From positions 1,054,001-1,118,000 of the forward strand of contig NZ_CP119789.1 of NCBI RefSeq assembly GCF_029338275.1: a stretch of 64,000 bases of DNA. Direction: 5' to 3'. Both the position numbers and the translations under genes were made by a program. Below, one piece after another: positions 53,996 through 63,386 of the stretch (its first letter is position 1; the number at the start of each line of letters is the position of its first letter). Under the pieces are notes generated by a model. That model did not search any database and was not told the origin of the DNA. It worked only from the letters and a program-made list of their open reading frames with translations. The DNA is from Haloarcula ordinaria. Its GTDB lineage: Archaea > Halobacteriota > Halobacteria > Halobacteriales > Haloarculaceae.

Positions 53996-54589
53996 ATGAC
54001 CATACGGGCTGGCGTACTCGCCGTCCAGGGCGACGTCTCGGAGCACGCAGCGGCCATCGAGCGGGCGGCCGAGGCCCACGGTGAGGACGCCGAGGTCGTC
54101 GAGATCCGGACGTCGGGCCTGGTTCCCGACTGTGACGTGTTACTGCTGCCGGGCGGCGAGTCGACGACCATCTCCCGGCACGTCCAGCGTGAGGGCATCG
54201 CCAGCGAGATTCGGGCCCACGTCGCGGCCGGCAAGCCGGTGCTGGCGACGTGTGCCGGCCTCATCGTCGCCGCGAGCGACGCCCAGGACGACCGCGTCGA
54301 GACGCTGGGGCTGGTCGACGCGACCGTCCAGCGCAACGCCTTCGGCCGGCAGAAGGACAGCTTCGAGGCCCCGCTCGACGTCACCGGACTCGACGACCCG
54401 TTCCCCGGCGTGTTCATCCGAGCGCCGGTCATCGACAGCGTCGGCGACGACGTCGAGGTGCTCGCCTCGTGGGACGGCCGCCCGGTCGCGATTCGAGACG
54501 GCCCTGTCGTCGGGACCTCCTTTCACCCCGAACTCACGCCCGACTCCCGCATCCACGACCTTGCCTTCTTCGAGACAGTCGAGGCGTAG
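53996..54589 (+). CDS. pdxT: pyridoxal 5'-phosphate synthase glutaminase subunit
   Basis: A 197-residue class I glutaminase of the PdxT family: GVLAVQGDVSEHAAAIERA, LLPGGESTTI, nucleophile Cys in LATCAGLIVAA, APVIDSVGD, and catalytic His/Glu in GTSFHPELTPD. It delivers ammonia to PdxS for vitamin B6 synthesis. pdxS is not in the window. Confidence 0.93.
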   Translation: MTIRAGVLAVQGDVSEHAAAIERAAEAHGEDAEVVEIRTSGLVPDCDVLLLPGGESTTISRHVQREGIASEIRAHVAAGKPVLATCAGLIVAASDAQDDRVETLGLVDATVQRNAFGRQKDSFEAPLDVTGLDDPFPGVFIRAPVIDSVGDDVEVLASWDGRPVAIRDGPVVGTSFHPELTPDSRIHDLAFFETVEA

Positions 54590-54625
54590 CGACGGCCTGA
54601 AGGGGCCACCCGCCGACCTCCGGGT

Positions 54626-54913
54626 ATGAGCGACGACGTCATCGACGAGCTGTTCGCCGTCATCGAGGACCGCAAGGAGACGCTGCCCGAAGACTCCTAT
54701 ACGGCCTCGCTGTTCACCCACGAGAAAGGCGAGAACGCCGTCTTAGAGAAACTCGGCGAGGAGACGACCGAACTCATCCTCGCGGCGAAGGACGACGATC
54801 ACGACGAACTGGCCCACGAGGCCGCCGACATCGTCTACCACATGCTGGTCCTGTTGGCGATGAAAGACATGGACGTGGGAGATCTGCGCGAAGAGCTGGC
54901 GAAGCGGCGGTAG
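54626..54913 (+). CDS. hisE: phosphoribosyl-ATP pyrophosphatase
   Basis: A 95-residue MazG-fold enzyme: VIDELFAVIEDRKETLPEDSYTASLF, KLGEETTELILAAKD (metal-binding EE), LAHEAADIVYHMLVLLAM. Second step of histidine synthesis. It follows pdxT by 36 bp on the same strand, probably co-transcribed. Confidence 0.94.
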   Translation: MSDDVIDELFAVIEDRKETLPEDSYTASLFTHEKGENAVLEKLGEETTELILAAKDDDHDELAHEAADIVYHMLVLLAMKDMDVGDLREELAKRR

Positions 54914-54915
54914 CC

Positions 54916-55896
54916 TCACTCCTCGCGCTCGTCGGGGAGCGAGACGACGTTCTCGCGGCCGATGCGGAGTTTCTCCACCCGACCGTCGTCGGTCAGGGCC
55001 GAGACCACCCGCGACGTCTTCGAGGCCGACCAGTCGAACTGCTCCGCGATGGCCGACTGCTTCATCTGCCCGCCGCTGTCCCCGAGCAACTGGACCACGC
55101 GGTCACCGTCCGTCTGTATCGCCGCCGCTGTCGTTCCCGGCTGTTCTCCGTCCCCGGGGTCGCCACGCCTGCGCTGGCGCCGATACACGATTGCACCCGC
55201 GAGAGCGACAGCGAGGCCGATTATCCCGAGGACGAACGGGAGAGCGTCCTGGCGAGGCGCTCCGGGCTGGGCCGTCCCCGTCTCGTCGGTCGCTGGCGCT
55301 GGCACGTACCGAACCTTTGGCCGGTCGTCGGCGAACTCCCGCGGACCGAGCCAGCTGACCGTCCCGTCGTCGCGTGTCTCGGGGTTGGGCGTCACCTGCG
55401 TGACCTCGTAGGACGACGGGCCCGTCACGACGAGCGTGTCGTTGCGCGCGATGAACAACCCGCCGTCGAACACGTCGCCGACGACCAGCGCGTCACCGTC
55501 CGAGCGGGCGAACGCCGTCCAGGTGAACGTGTACTCGACGACGCCCCAGCGCCGGGGCACCTGCTGGACGGTCGTCGAGATGGCGAAGTTCTCGGCGGTC
55601 ATCGACCGCCCGGTCCGGTCGGCCGCCGTCGCGACGACGCCGGTGAGGCGGTCACGGAACGGGTCCAGATACTGCGACCGGTTCTCCCGGACCCGGTCCT
55701 CGAAGGCACGGTAGGCCCGGACGTCGGACTCGTCGTGGAGTCGGGTCCGGACGGTGACCGTCCACTCGGCGTCGCCGTCGGCCGCGACCGAGATGCGTGT
55801 CACCGTGTTGTCCGTGTCCGGGACTGTCTGGCCCGCACCCGCCTGCGTGACCAGGAGTGCCAGCAGCACGATTCCCACGACCCGCGTGCCATCCAT
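54916..55896 (-). CDS. membrane protein with outer DUF7345-type domain and winged-helix tail
   Basis: About 326 residues: signal-like N-terminus (VGIVLLALLVTQAGAG), an outer ~190-residue domain containing GRSMTAENFAI, a transmembrane helix (~225-245, VLGIIGLAVALAGAIVY), and a cytoplasmic winged helix (QMKQSAIAEQFDWSASKTSRVVSALTDDG). This is the layout of a haloarchaeal one-component membrane regulator. The outer domain resembles that of the protein at 57800. Start 55896 (MDGTRVVG). Confidence 0.82.
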   Translation of the reverse strand: MDGTRVVGIVLLALLVTQAGAGQTVPDTDNTVTRISVAADGDAEWTVTVRTRLHDESDVRAYRAFEDRVRENRSQYLDPFRDRLTGVVATAADRTGRSMTAENFAISTTVQQVPRRWGVVEYTFTWTAFARSDGDALVVGDVFDGGLFIARNDTLVVTGPSSYEVTQVTPNPETRDDGTVSWLGPREFADDRPKVRYVPAPATDETGTAQPGAPRQDALPFVLGIIGLAVALAGAIVYRRQRRRGDPGDGEQPGTTAAAIQTDGDRVVQLLGDSGGQMKQSAIAEQFDWSASKTSRVVSALTDDGRVEKLRIGRENVVSLPDEREE

Positions 55897-56087
55897 CGAG
55901 TAGGGGTAGTCCCAGCCCAAGCAAGTATGTTTCCGACGCTCCAAGTGACAAACAAACGATATTTTCGAAAACCACACGACTGCGGTCCGATGCAAGCGTC
56001 TGCAAACGTCTGCAATCGTCCGGAAACCGGTGGGAACGAGTGCAACGGACTTCCGGGTTGATAGTGGGCTGGATACATGGGACAGGT

Positions 56088-57803
56088 ATGGAATGGACCA
56101 GATTCACCGCCGCCCTCGTGGCAGTGCTCGTCGTGGCCGCCGGCGTCCCGGCGGGTGCGGCTGCACTCCTCGACGGGTCGGGCATGCAAGCGCAGTCCGC
56201 GGGCAACAGTACCGTGGACGTCACGACCGGCCAGCAGCTCTCGACTGTGCTGTCGGCGACGAGCGACGACGTCCAGAGCGAGGTCGACGAGACCGAGTTC
56301 GAGGTCGAGTACGAGAACCGCTCGGACGAGCGACGCGCCGAGGTCGTCGCCGAGCGGGGCACCCGACTTATTGAACGGGCCGAAGCCATCCGCGACGATT
56401 ACGAGAACGCCACCGAGGCCTACGAGGCCGGCGAACTCAGCCGCTCGGCGTACGCCCAGCGCATCGCGACGCTCAACGCGCGAGCGGAGAACCTCGTCGA
56501 GAGCCACGACCGGCTCCAGGACCGGCTCGGTGACGTCTCGAAACTCGAACTCCGCGCCGCCGGGTTCAACCAGACCGAACTTCGAGCCGCGGTAACCGAC
56601 CTCGACAGAGTCCGTGGGGTCGGCGCGGCGGCGCTCCTCCAGCGGTTCACCGGGACGAGCGAGGGCGAGATAGAGCTCGAGACCACCGGTGGCCTCTCGA
56701 TCGAAGTCGAGGGCGAGGACGGCGAGTTCTCGCGTGAGATCACCCGCCCGACCGACGGTGACTCCTCGCTGACGACCAGTCAGGCCGATGCGCTCGAGAC
56801 CGCACGAGGTGCCCTCTCGACACAGGCCGGCGCGACGTGGCGGCTGCAGTCGGCCAGCGTCCACGAGGACAGCGGCTACTACAGGTTCGAGTTCGGTTTC
56901 GCCACGGCGAACCGGACCGGCGAGGCGGAGATCCGCGTCGACGGGTCCTCCGGCGAGGTCTTCCGCATCGAGGAGGAGATCGAACCGAGCGAAGAAGCCG
57001 AAGAGCGCGAAGAAGACCGTGAGGACGACGACGAGCGTGAAGAAGACGACGAGCGCGAGGACGACGAGGACCGCGAACTGGCGCTGGTCGTCGCGGACGG
57101 TACCGTCGCCGCCTCCGAGACGATCACTGTCCAGGCCCTCGAGAACGGACAGCCCGCCGCCGACGTCACCGTCTCGCTGAACGGCGAGCCGGTCGGGACG
57201 ACCGATGCTGATGGGCTCGTCTCGGTGACGCTCCCCGCTGGCGGCGACGCCGAACTCACTGCGGGCGAGGGTGAACTCGAGTTCGAACTCGGCGAAGACG
57301 AGAACGAGGTCTTCCGTGACCTCCGTGCCGACACCGCGCTCGCGGACGGCACGGTCACCGTGACCCTCACGTACCAGGACCGCGGCGTCGCGGACGCCGT
57401 CGTCTACGCCAACGACCGGCAGGTCGGAACCACCGACGGCGACGGGACGGTCGCGTTCGACGTGCCCCAAGGGACCGAGGAACTCGACGTCGAAATCGTG
57501 AAAGGCGAGTTCGAGGCCGAGTTCGAGTACGAACTCCGCGACGGCTCGCTGGTCCTGACCGACGGCCCCGACGGCGAGGTCGAGCGCGAGGACGCGGAGT
57601 CCGAGGACGACGAGGCGGACGAATCCGACGAGGATGAGACGGAGGAATCTGAGGAAGGCGAGACGGAGGAATCTGAGGAAGACGAGACGGAGGAATCTGA
57701 GGAAGACGAGACGGAGGAACCTGAAGAGGATGAGACGGAGGAACCTGAAGACGACGAGACCGAGGAGTCCGACGACGAGGAGTCCGACGAGGACGACAGA
57801 TGA
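56088..57803 (+). CDS. secreted/surface protein with Ig-like domains and acidic repeat tail
   Basis: About 571 residues: signal peptide (TAALVAVLVVAAGVPAGAAAL), helical domain with coiled coil (~60-170), a PepSY-like region near SGYYRFEFGFATANRTGEAEIRVDGSSGEVFRIEEE, two Ig-like repeats (NGQPAADVTVSLNGEPVGTTDADG and the matching VVYANDRQVGTTDGDG), and a repetitive tail of Asp/Glu with Thr/Ser/Pro (DETEESEE units). No anchor is seen. It overlaps the start of 57800 by four bases (ATGA) and forms an operon with it. Confidence 0.82.
   Translation: MEWTRFTAALVAVLVVAAGVPAGAAALLDGSGMQAQSAGNSTVDVTTGQQLSTVLSATSDDVQSEVDETEFEVEYENRSDERRAEVVAERGTRLIERAEAIRDDYENATEAYEAGELSRSAYAQRIATLNARAENLVESHDRLQDRLGDVSKLELRAAGFNQTELRAAVTDLDRVRGVGAAALLQRFTGTSEGEIELETTGGLSIEVEGEDGEFSREITRPTDGDSSLTTSQADALETARGALSTQAGATWRLQSASVHEDSGYYRFEFGFATANRTGEAEIRVDGSSGEVFRIEEEIEPSEEAEEREEDREDDDEREEDDEREDDEDRELALVVADGTVAASETITVQALENGQPAADVTVSLNGEPVGTTDADGLVSVTLPAGGDAELTAGEGELEFELGEDENEVFRDLRADTALADGTVTVTLTYQDRGVADAVVYANDRQVGTTDGDGTVAFDVPQGTEELDVEIVKGEFEAEFEYELRDGSLVLTDGPDGEVEREDAESEDDEADESDEDETEESEEGETEESEEDETEESEEDETEEPEEDETEEPEDDETEESDDEESDEDDR
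57601..57795 (+). repeat. coding minisatellite (acidic tail)
   Basis: About seven tandem units of roughly 24 bases of the type gaagacgagacggaggaatc, coding for DETEESEE-like repeats. Units differ by a few bases, and copy number is likely to vary between strains. Confidence 0.75.
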
Positions 57804-58528
57804 GCGGGACAGGTGGACCGACGCGACGCCCCGTCGCAGCGTTCGCCCTCGCCGCTCTGGTCGTCGTGAGCCTGGTGGGCCCCGTGGGGACCGCGAGCGG
57901 GGCCGACCACTCGGGGGACGCGTTCGTCGTTGCCCTCGAGGCGGACGGCTCCGCGACGGTGACGCTCCGGTCGACGTTCGACCTGACCACCGAGAGTCAG
58001 CGAACGGCGTTCCGCGAACTGCGTGACAACGAGACGAAGACGACCGCGCTCCGCGACGGGTTCTCCGAGCGACTCCGAGCGGTGGCGGCGGCGACGGCCG
58101 AATCGACCGGGCGCTCGATGGCCGTCGAGAACGCGACGGTGACCGTCGAAGCCACCGACACGGTCGGGACCGTCTCGCTCTCGGCGACGTGGGTCGGACT
58201 CGCCGCCGTCGACGGCGACCAGGTCACGCTCACCGAACCGTTCGCGTCCTCGTTCGACCCCGAGCGACAGTTCGTCGTCACCGCGCCCGACGGGTTCGTC
58301 CTCTCGACGGTGACGCCACGGCCCGACGTCGCCGGCACCGAGGGGACCGTCGCGAACTGGGCACCGGACACCGGTCTCGACGACTTCCGCGTGGTCGCCA
58401 CGCCGGCCAGTCAGCAGACGCCCCCTTCCGAATCCTCGACCGGGTCCTCGGGGCCCGGGTTCGGCGTTGCTGTCGCGCTCGGCGCCCTGTTCTCGGCCGG
58501 CGTGCTGGCCCACCGCCGCCTGCAGTGA
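57800..58528 (+). CDS. surface protein with DUF7345-like domain and PGF-CTERM-like end
   Basis: A 242-residue protein: signal peptide (AAFALAALVVVSLVGPVGTASG), ~170-residue outer domain with TGRSMAVENATVTV, a Ser/Thr/Gly linker and a C-terminal GPGFGVAVALGALFSAGVLAHRR. That last pattern (PGF, hydrophobic helix, basic end) is the archaeosortase-processed PGF-CTERM signal. The outer domain is related to that of 54916. Translationally coupled to 56088. Confidence 0.82.
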   Translation: MSGTGGPTRRPVAAFALAALVVVSLVGPVGTASGADHSGDAFVVALEADGSATVTLRSTFDLTTESQRTAFRELRDNETKTTALRDGFSERLRAVAAATAESTGRSMAVENATVTVEATDTVGTVSLSATWVGLAAVDGDQVTLTEPFASSFDPERQFVVTAPDGFVLSTVTPRPDVAGTEGTVANWAPDTGLDDFRVVATPASQQTPPSESSTGSSGPGFGVAVALGALFSAGVLAHRRLQ

Positions 58529-58606
58529 CTCCCTGCTGACGAGTCGGCCCTCCAGACCCGATTCCTGCGCGACGAACTGGCTCGGCGGCGGAGCGAACCC
58601 GTCGCG

Positions 58607-58924
58607 CTACTCCTCTGCGGGTGTAAACCGGTGACGGACCACCTCACTGTCGTCGTCCCACTCGAAGGAGTCGTGGACGCGAGCCAGTCGGTCCCGATAG
58701 GATTCGAGGTCTTCGGACCCTTCTCTCCGCGCGTCCTCGTCGGTGAGGTCGCCGAGCGTCCGGTGGGTCACGTCCGTCACCTCGAAGCGCTGTCCGTCGA
58801 TGTCGAAGGTGTCGCCCTCGTCGGCGTACTGGTGGCCGCGATGCAACTGGGTGACGCGCCCCTCGGCCGCCTGCTGCTGGACGTGCTCGTTCGGGAGGAT
58901 TTCGCTGGCGTCGATGTGTGCCAT
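58607..58924 (-). CDS. ASCH-domain-like protein
   Basis: A 105-residue acidic protein: LHRGHQYADEGDTFDIDGQRFEVTDV, then RTLGDLTDEDARREGSEDLESYRDRLARVH.SFEWDDDSEVVRHRF. This is the ASCH pattern, a small PUA-like fold thought to bind RNA. No neighbours of clear relation. Confidence 0.78.
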   Translation of the reverse strand: MAHIDASEILPNEHVQQQAAEGRVTQLHRGHQYADEGDTFDIDGQRFEVTDVTHRTLGDLTDEDARREGSEDLESYRDRLARVHDSFEWDDDSEVVRHRFTPAEE

Positions 58925-59015
58925 AGCGGGTCTGGGGCCTCGACGGGCAAAAGCGTGGCTCGCTCTCAGGCCCGATTGAACGCGCTTTTACGCGCTGGTC
59001 GTCTACTTCGGCGCA

Positions 59016-60014
59016 ATGAGCCATCCCTTCGAGAATCTCCCGACGACACCGACCGCCGAGGAGGTCATCGACCAGGCCTTCTCGCGGGCGACGCGGGCCG
59101 GCGGCGCGAAAGACGGCGTGGAGGCCCAGCAGTCGATGCTGATGACGGCCTCGAACATCATCTCCGACAATCTCCAGAACGTCGCCCAGTCGTGGCCGAC
59201 CATCGACGACCTGGACCCGTTCTACGTCGAACTGGCCGACGCCGTCATCAGCGAGACCGACCCCGCGGACGACGACGACGGCATCGACGCGCTGAAACAG
59301 CACCTCTCGGAGATCTCCTGGGCCGGCCGCAAGGCCAAGGAGATCCGCCAGGAGTACGAGGGTCGGCTGGTCCGGGGCGACAAGGACACCGCCCGGAAAC
59401 TCCGCAAGCAGGCCTTCGCCCGCATGGCCGACGTGGTCGAGGAGGTCGAGGACGACCTCGTGGCCGTCTCGAAGGCCCGCGACGCGCTGAAAGTCCTGCC
59501 CGACATCCGCCCCGACGAACCGGCCATCGTCGTCGCCGGCTACCCCAACGTCGGCAAGTCCTCGTTCGTCAACCGGGTGACCCGCGCGGACAACAAGATT
59601 GCCTCCTACCCCTTCACGACGACGCAGATTCGCGTCGGTCACTTCGAGGACCAGCGCATCCGCTACCAGCTGGTCGACACGCCGGGCCTGCTCGACCGCC
59701 CGCCGGAGGACCGAAACGAGATCGAGTCACAGGCCGTCAGCGCGCTGGAACACCTCGCCGACGCCGTGCTCGTGCTCGTCGACCCGAGCGAGGAGTGTGG
59801 CTACCCGCTGGCCCAGCAGCTCGACCTCCGGGACGACATCGAGTCGCGCTTCGACGCGCCGGTCCTGACTATCGCCAACAAGAGCGACCGCTCGACCGAC
59901 GTCGAGGCCGACCACTACATGAGCGTCACCGAGGACGACAACGTCGACGGCGTCCTGCAGGCCGCGGTCGACGCCGTCGGCTACGAACTCGAACTGCCGT
60001 TCGACGACGAGTAA
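59016..60014 (+). CDS. nog1: NOG1-type GTPase
   Basis: A 332-residue Obg/NOG1 GTPase: N-terminal NOG1 helical domain (FENLPTTPTAEEVIDQAFSRA), G1 GYPNVGKSS, G3 DTPGLLDRPPEDRNEIE, G4 NKSD. In eukaryotes NOG1 acts in 60S ribosome assembly; archaeal copies are expected to act on the 50S subunit. Confidence 0.93.
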   Translation: MSHPFENLPTTPTAEEVIDQAFSRATRAGGAKDGVEAQQSMLMTASNIISDNLQNVAQSWPTIDDLDPFYVELADAVISETDPADDDDGIDALKQHLSEISWAGRKAKEIRQEYEGRLVRGDKDTARKLRKQAFARMADVVEEVEDDLVAVSKARDALKVLPDIRPDEPAIVVAGYPNVGKSSFVNRVTRADNKIASYPFTTTQIRVGHFEDQRIRYQLVDTPGLLDRPPEDRNEIESQAVSALEHLADAVLVLVDPSEECGYPLAQQLDLRDDIESRFDAPVLTIANKSDRSTDVEADHYMSVTEDDNVDGVLQAAVDAVGYELELPFDDE

Positions 60015-60039
60015 CTGGAAAACCAGACTGCTGTTCTCT

Positions 60040-60753
60040 TCAGGCCAGTTCGTAGGTGACGCTGACCGTCGCGTCGACAGTGACCGGGCCGGGCGAGATG
60101 TTCGTCCGGGCGCCGCCGTCACCGCCTGCGGCCATCTCCGCGTACACCACGGGCCGCCCGCTCTGGCTGGTCTGGATGGTGACCACGCCGTCGACGGTCA
60201 GTTCCTCGGCGGCGGCGACGGTCTCGGCGTCGGCCCGCGCTCGGTCCATCGCCGTCGTCAGGGCTTCTTCACGCGCTTCCTGCTGGGTCTCCTCGCTCAG
60301 CTCGTAGCGGATGCCGTCGACTCGGTCGGCGCCGGCGTCGACCGCCGCGTCGATGAGTGCGCCGACGTTCTCGACGTCGTCGGTCTCGGCCTCGATGGTG
60401 TGGACCGCGACGTAGCCGACCTGTTCACGCCCATCCTCGGTGCGCTCGTACTCCGGGTGGATGCTGAACCGCGAGGAGGTGACCGACGCGCCCTCGTCTG
60501 CGAGCGCCTGCTGGACGGCGTCCGCGTCACCGCTCACGGCGTTGCGAGCAGCCTCGGCAGTGTCACCGCGACCGATGGCCGCGACGGTGACGGTCGCGCG
60601 GTCGGGGCTGCGTTCGACGCTCGCGTCCGCGCTGACGCTGACAGTGGCGTTCTCGGCGACCTGCGTGTCGCCGGTCTGTGCGACCGCGAAGCCGACGCCG
60701 CCGGCCACGAGGAGGGCCACGACCGCGACGACCGGGAGTAGTTTCGATGCCAT
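60040..60753 (-). CDS. SIMPL (DUF541) domain protein, secreted
   Basis: About 237 residues: signal peptide (LLPVVAVVALLVAGGVGFAVA), then the SIMPL domain with SVSADASVERSPDRATVTVA, GYVAVHTIEAETDDVENVGALIDAAVDAGADRVDGIRYEL and the C-terminal VTVDATVSVTYEL. The family forms outer-face oligomers of unknown function. Start 60753 (MASKLLPV). Confidence 0.88.
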   Translation of the reverse strand: MASKLLPVVAVVALLVAGGVGFAVAQTGDTQVAENATVSVSADASVERSPDRATVTVAAIGRGDTAEAARNAVSGDADAVQQALADEGASVTSSRFSIHPEYERTEDGREQVGYVAVHTIEAETDDVENVGALIDAAVDAGADRVDGIRYELSEETQQEAREEALTTAMDRARADAETVAAAEELTVDGVVTIQTSQSGRPVVYAEMAAGGDGGARTNISPGPVTVDATVSVTYELA

Positions 60754-60814
60754 ACTCCATATATCGCTACGCGACATAATGACCTCGTCGTACGCTCAAA
60801 CCCGGTTTTGAGCG

Positions 60815-62092
60815 TCACGCGGTCTCGGAGACGATGTACCGGACCTCCGTCTCGACGTCCAGCCCGGCGGCGCCGTCGGCGACCGTGTCGATGCGCCCGA
60901 CGAGGTCGGGGGGTGGGGTCCCGGGCGGGATGCCGACGGTGACCACCACCCGACGCGGCTCCTGGAAGATGACGGTGTTGGTCAGTCTGATCTCGACGTC
61001 GAGGATGCGCAGCGGCGGGTCGACGCTGTCTGTCACCTGGGTCCGAATCTCCGTCTCGGTGGTCGCCCGCTGGAACGAGTCGAGCGTGACCCCGCCGAGG
61101 AACGCCGAGAGGACGACGATAGCCGCGATGAGTACGCCGATTCGTTTGATAGTCGCCGTTCGGGCGTTCCCCTCGCGAAACCAGTGTTCCGGCCGGTAGC
61201 CCTGGTACCAGAGGCCGACCAGCACCGCGAGGTTTATCGAGAGGACGTTCACCAGCACGAGCACGCCCGACCCGAGGCTGACGAGGGGTTGGCCCCAGGC
61301 GATACCGATGCCGACCGTCGCCGCCGGCGGGATGAGCGCGACCGCGATCATCACCCCCACCAGCGCCGTCGAGACGCCCGAAGTGAGACTCAGCACGCCC
61401 GCCGCACCGGCGCCCAGCGCCACCACGAGCGAGAGGAAGTCCGGCGCGACCCGCTCGCGGACCTGGTCGACGGTGGTGACGTCCGTGAGCGGCGGGACGA
61501 CGTTGGCGTACCGGACGACCAGCGCGAAGACGGTGGCGCTTCCGATAGCCAGCAGGAGGCCAAACGCCTGGAGCTTGACGCCGCGGACGAACAGGTCGTG
61601 GTCGTCGACGACGGTGCCGACGTTGGCGGACATCGCCGGCCCGATGAGCGGCGCGATGACCATCGACCCGACGACGACGGCCGGCGAGTTCAACAGGAGG
61701 CCGGCGGTGGCGATGACGGCGCTGATGACCGTCATCGCGGTGTAGATGACGACGTTGGGCGCGAGGTCCTCCGCCTTCGAGGTCAGTTCCTCCCGGGCGA
61801 TGCGGTCCTCGTCTTCCGTCTCGGCGTACCGCTCCTCCAGTTCGTCGAACTTCCGCGAGATGACCGTGTTGGCGTCCATCACGACCGTGTGGGCGTCCTC
61901 GTCGATGCCCACGCTGCGCAGCGATTCGAGGACGGGCTCCAGCGCGTTCGTCGGCAGCGGGAACTCGACGACGCCGGTGAACTCCCGGTTGCTCGTCTCG
62001 TCGGTCACGACGTAGTCGATGCCCTCGTCGTCGAGGACGCCGAGCACCGCGTCGTGTTTGCCTTTCGGAATCGTGATCTGGACGAACCGCAC
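60815..62092 (-). CDS. DUF389 membrane protein
   Basis: About 425 residues: N-terminal ferredoxin-like domain (VRFVQITIPKGKHDAVLGVLDDEGIDYVVTDE), then eight or nine transmembrane helices with family motifs NSPAVVVGSMVIAPLIGPAM and LIPPAATVGIGIAWGQ, and a C-terminal outer tail. Function of the family is unknown. GTG at 62092 is the likely start; the frame is open further upstream through an antisense overlap with engB. Confidence 0.87.
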   Translation of the reverse strand: MRFVQITIPKGKHDAVLGVLDDEGIDYVVTDETSNREFTGVVEFPLPTNALEPVLESLRSVGIDEDAHTVVMDANTVISRKFDELEERYAETEDEDRIAREELTSKAEDLAPNVVIYTAMTVISAVIATAGLLLNSPAVVVGSMVIAPLIGPAMSANVGTVVDDHDLFVRGVKLQAFGLLLAIGSATVFALVVRYANVVPPLTDVTTVDQVRERVAPDFLSLVVALGAGAAGVLSLTSGVSTALVGVMIAVALIPPAATVGIGIAWGQPLVSLGSGVLVLVNVLSINLAVLVGLWYQGYRPEHWFREGNARTATIKRIGVLIAAIVVLSAFLGGVTLDSFQRATTETEIRTQVTDSVDPPLRILDVEIRLTNTVIFQEPRRVVVTVGIPPGTPPPDLVGRIDTVADGAAGLDVETEVRYIVSETA

Positions 62093-62183
62093 GGCTTCCG
62101 GTCCGAAGCGAGGGGGCAAAAACCCGTGGGTGCCGCCGCCCGCGAACTGACGCGCTTTTCCCTGCCGGCCGTCTACGCCGGGT

Positions 62184-62801
62184 ATGTTCGACTCACGCCC
62201 CGACCGAGACGCCGAGGTGGTGCTGGTCGGCCGCTCGAACGTCGGCAAGTCGACGCTGATGCGCGAACTCACCGGCCACACGTTCTCGACCGGCCAGCGC
62301 CCCGGCGTCACCCGCAAGCCCAACCACTACGACTGGGCGCCACAGGACTTCGTCATCACGGACCTGCCCGGCTTCGGCTTCATGAAGGGCGTCCCCGACG
62401 AGGTCCGCGAGCAGATTAAGACCGACGTGGTCCGCTACGTCGAAGAGAACGCCGACAAGATTCTCGTCGGGGTCCTCGTCGTCGACGGGAAATCGGTCAT
62501 CGACATCATCGACCGTCATTCGGGGCCGGACGAGATCCCCCACGACGTCGAGATGTTCCACTTCCTCCGGGAGGTCGGCGTCGAACCCGTCGTCGCCGTC
62601 AACAAGATGGACAAGGTCGACGATACGGACGAGCGGCTGAACGACCTCTGTGAGCGCCTGGGGCTGCACCCGCCCTGGCAACAGTGGCAAGAGACTATCG
62701 CCCCCATCAGCGCCAAGCGCGGCAGCATCGGCCCGCTCAACGAGGCCGTTCGACACCATCTGCACGAGGCCCAGCGCGACGACCTGTTTCAGTTCTTCTA
62801 A
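62184..62801 (+). CDS. engB: EngB-type ribosome-biogenesis GTPase
   Basis: A 205-residue GTPase: G1 [11 protein letters not shown]2-region RPGVTRKP, G3 DLPGFGF, G4 NKMD, and G5 ISAKRG. EngB (YsxC/YihA) acts in large-subunit assembly in bacteria. Divergent from the DUF389 gene. Confidence 0.93.
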   Translation: MFDSRPDRDAEVVLVGRSNVGKSTLMRELTGHTFSTGQRPGVTRKPNHYDWAPQDFVITDLPGFGFMKGVPDEVREQIKTDVVRYVEENADKILVGVLVVDGKSVIDIIDRHSGPDEIPHDVEMFHFLREVGVEPVVAVNKMDKVDDTDERLNDLCERLGLHPPWQQWQETIAPISAKRGSIGPLNEAVRHHLHEAQRDDLFQFF

Positions 62802-62876
62802 ACCACCTTTTTCCACGGGGTTCGCGCTCGCCGGGGGCGAGCGCTCAACCCCCGCCCAAAAACGTGGGCGAAAAGG

Positions 62877-62903
62877 CGGAATCGCCGCACCGCGGCGATT
62901 CCG
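62877..62903 (+). terminator. hairpin cluster between convergent engB and tif genes
   Basis: A perfect 11-bp stem with 5-base loop (cggaatcgccg...cggcgattccg). A second stem ccgcc...ggcgg follows at about 62908-62928 and a looser one precedes it. Position between two convergent genes suggests transcript ends, but archaeal terminators are usually T-rich, so the role is inferred. Confidence 0.45.
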
Positions 62904-63027
62904 TGAACCGCCTCGCTTCGCTCGGCGGATGCTCCGACGGATGGCTGTTTGAGCCTATAAAACGGCTCAATCGACGGCGTAGTCACTCGCGAGTCGCTTC
63001 CCACAGAACCGACCGATTGTCGGGAGG

Positions 63028-63348
<321 letters not shown>

Positions 63349-63386
63349 TTAAACACTGTCGGGAAGGCGAACACCGGCAGGCGACG

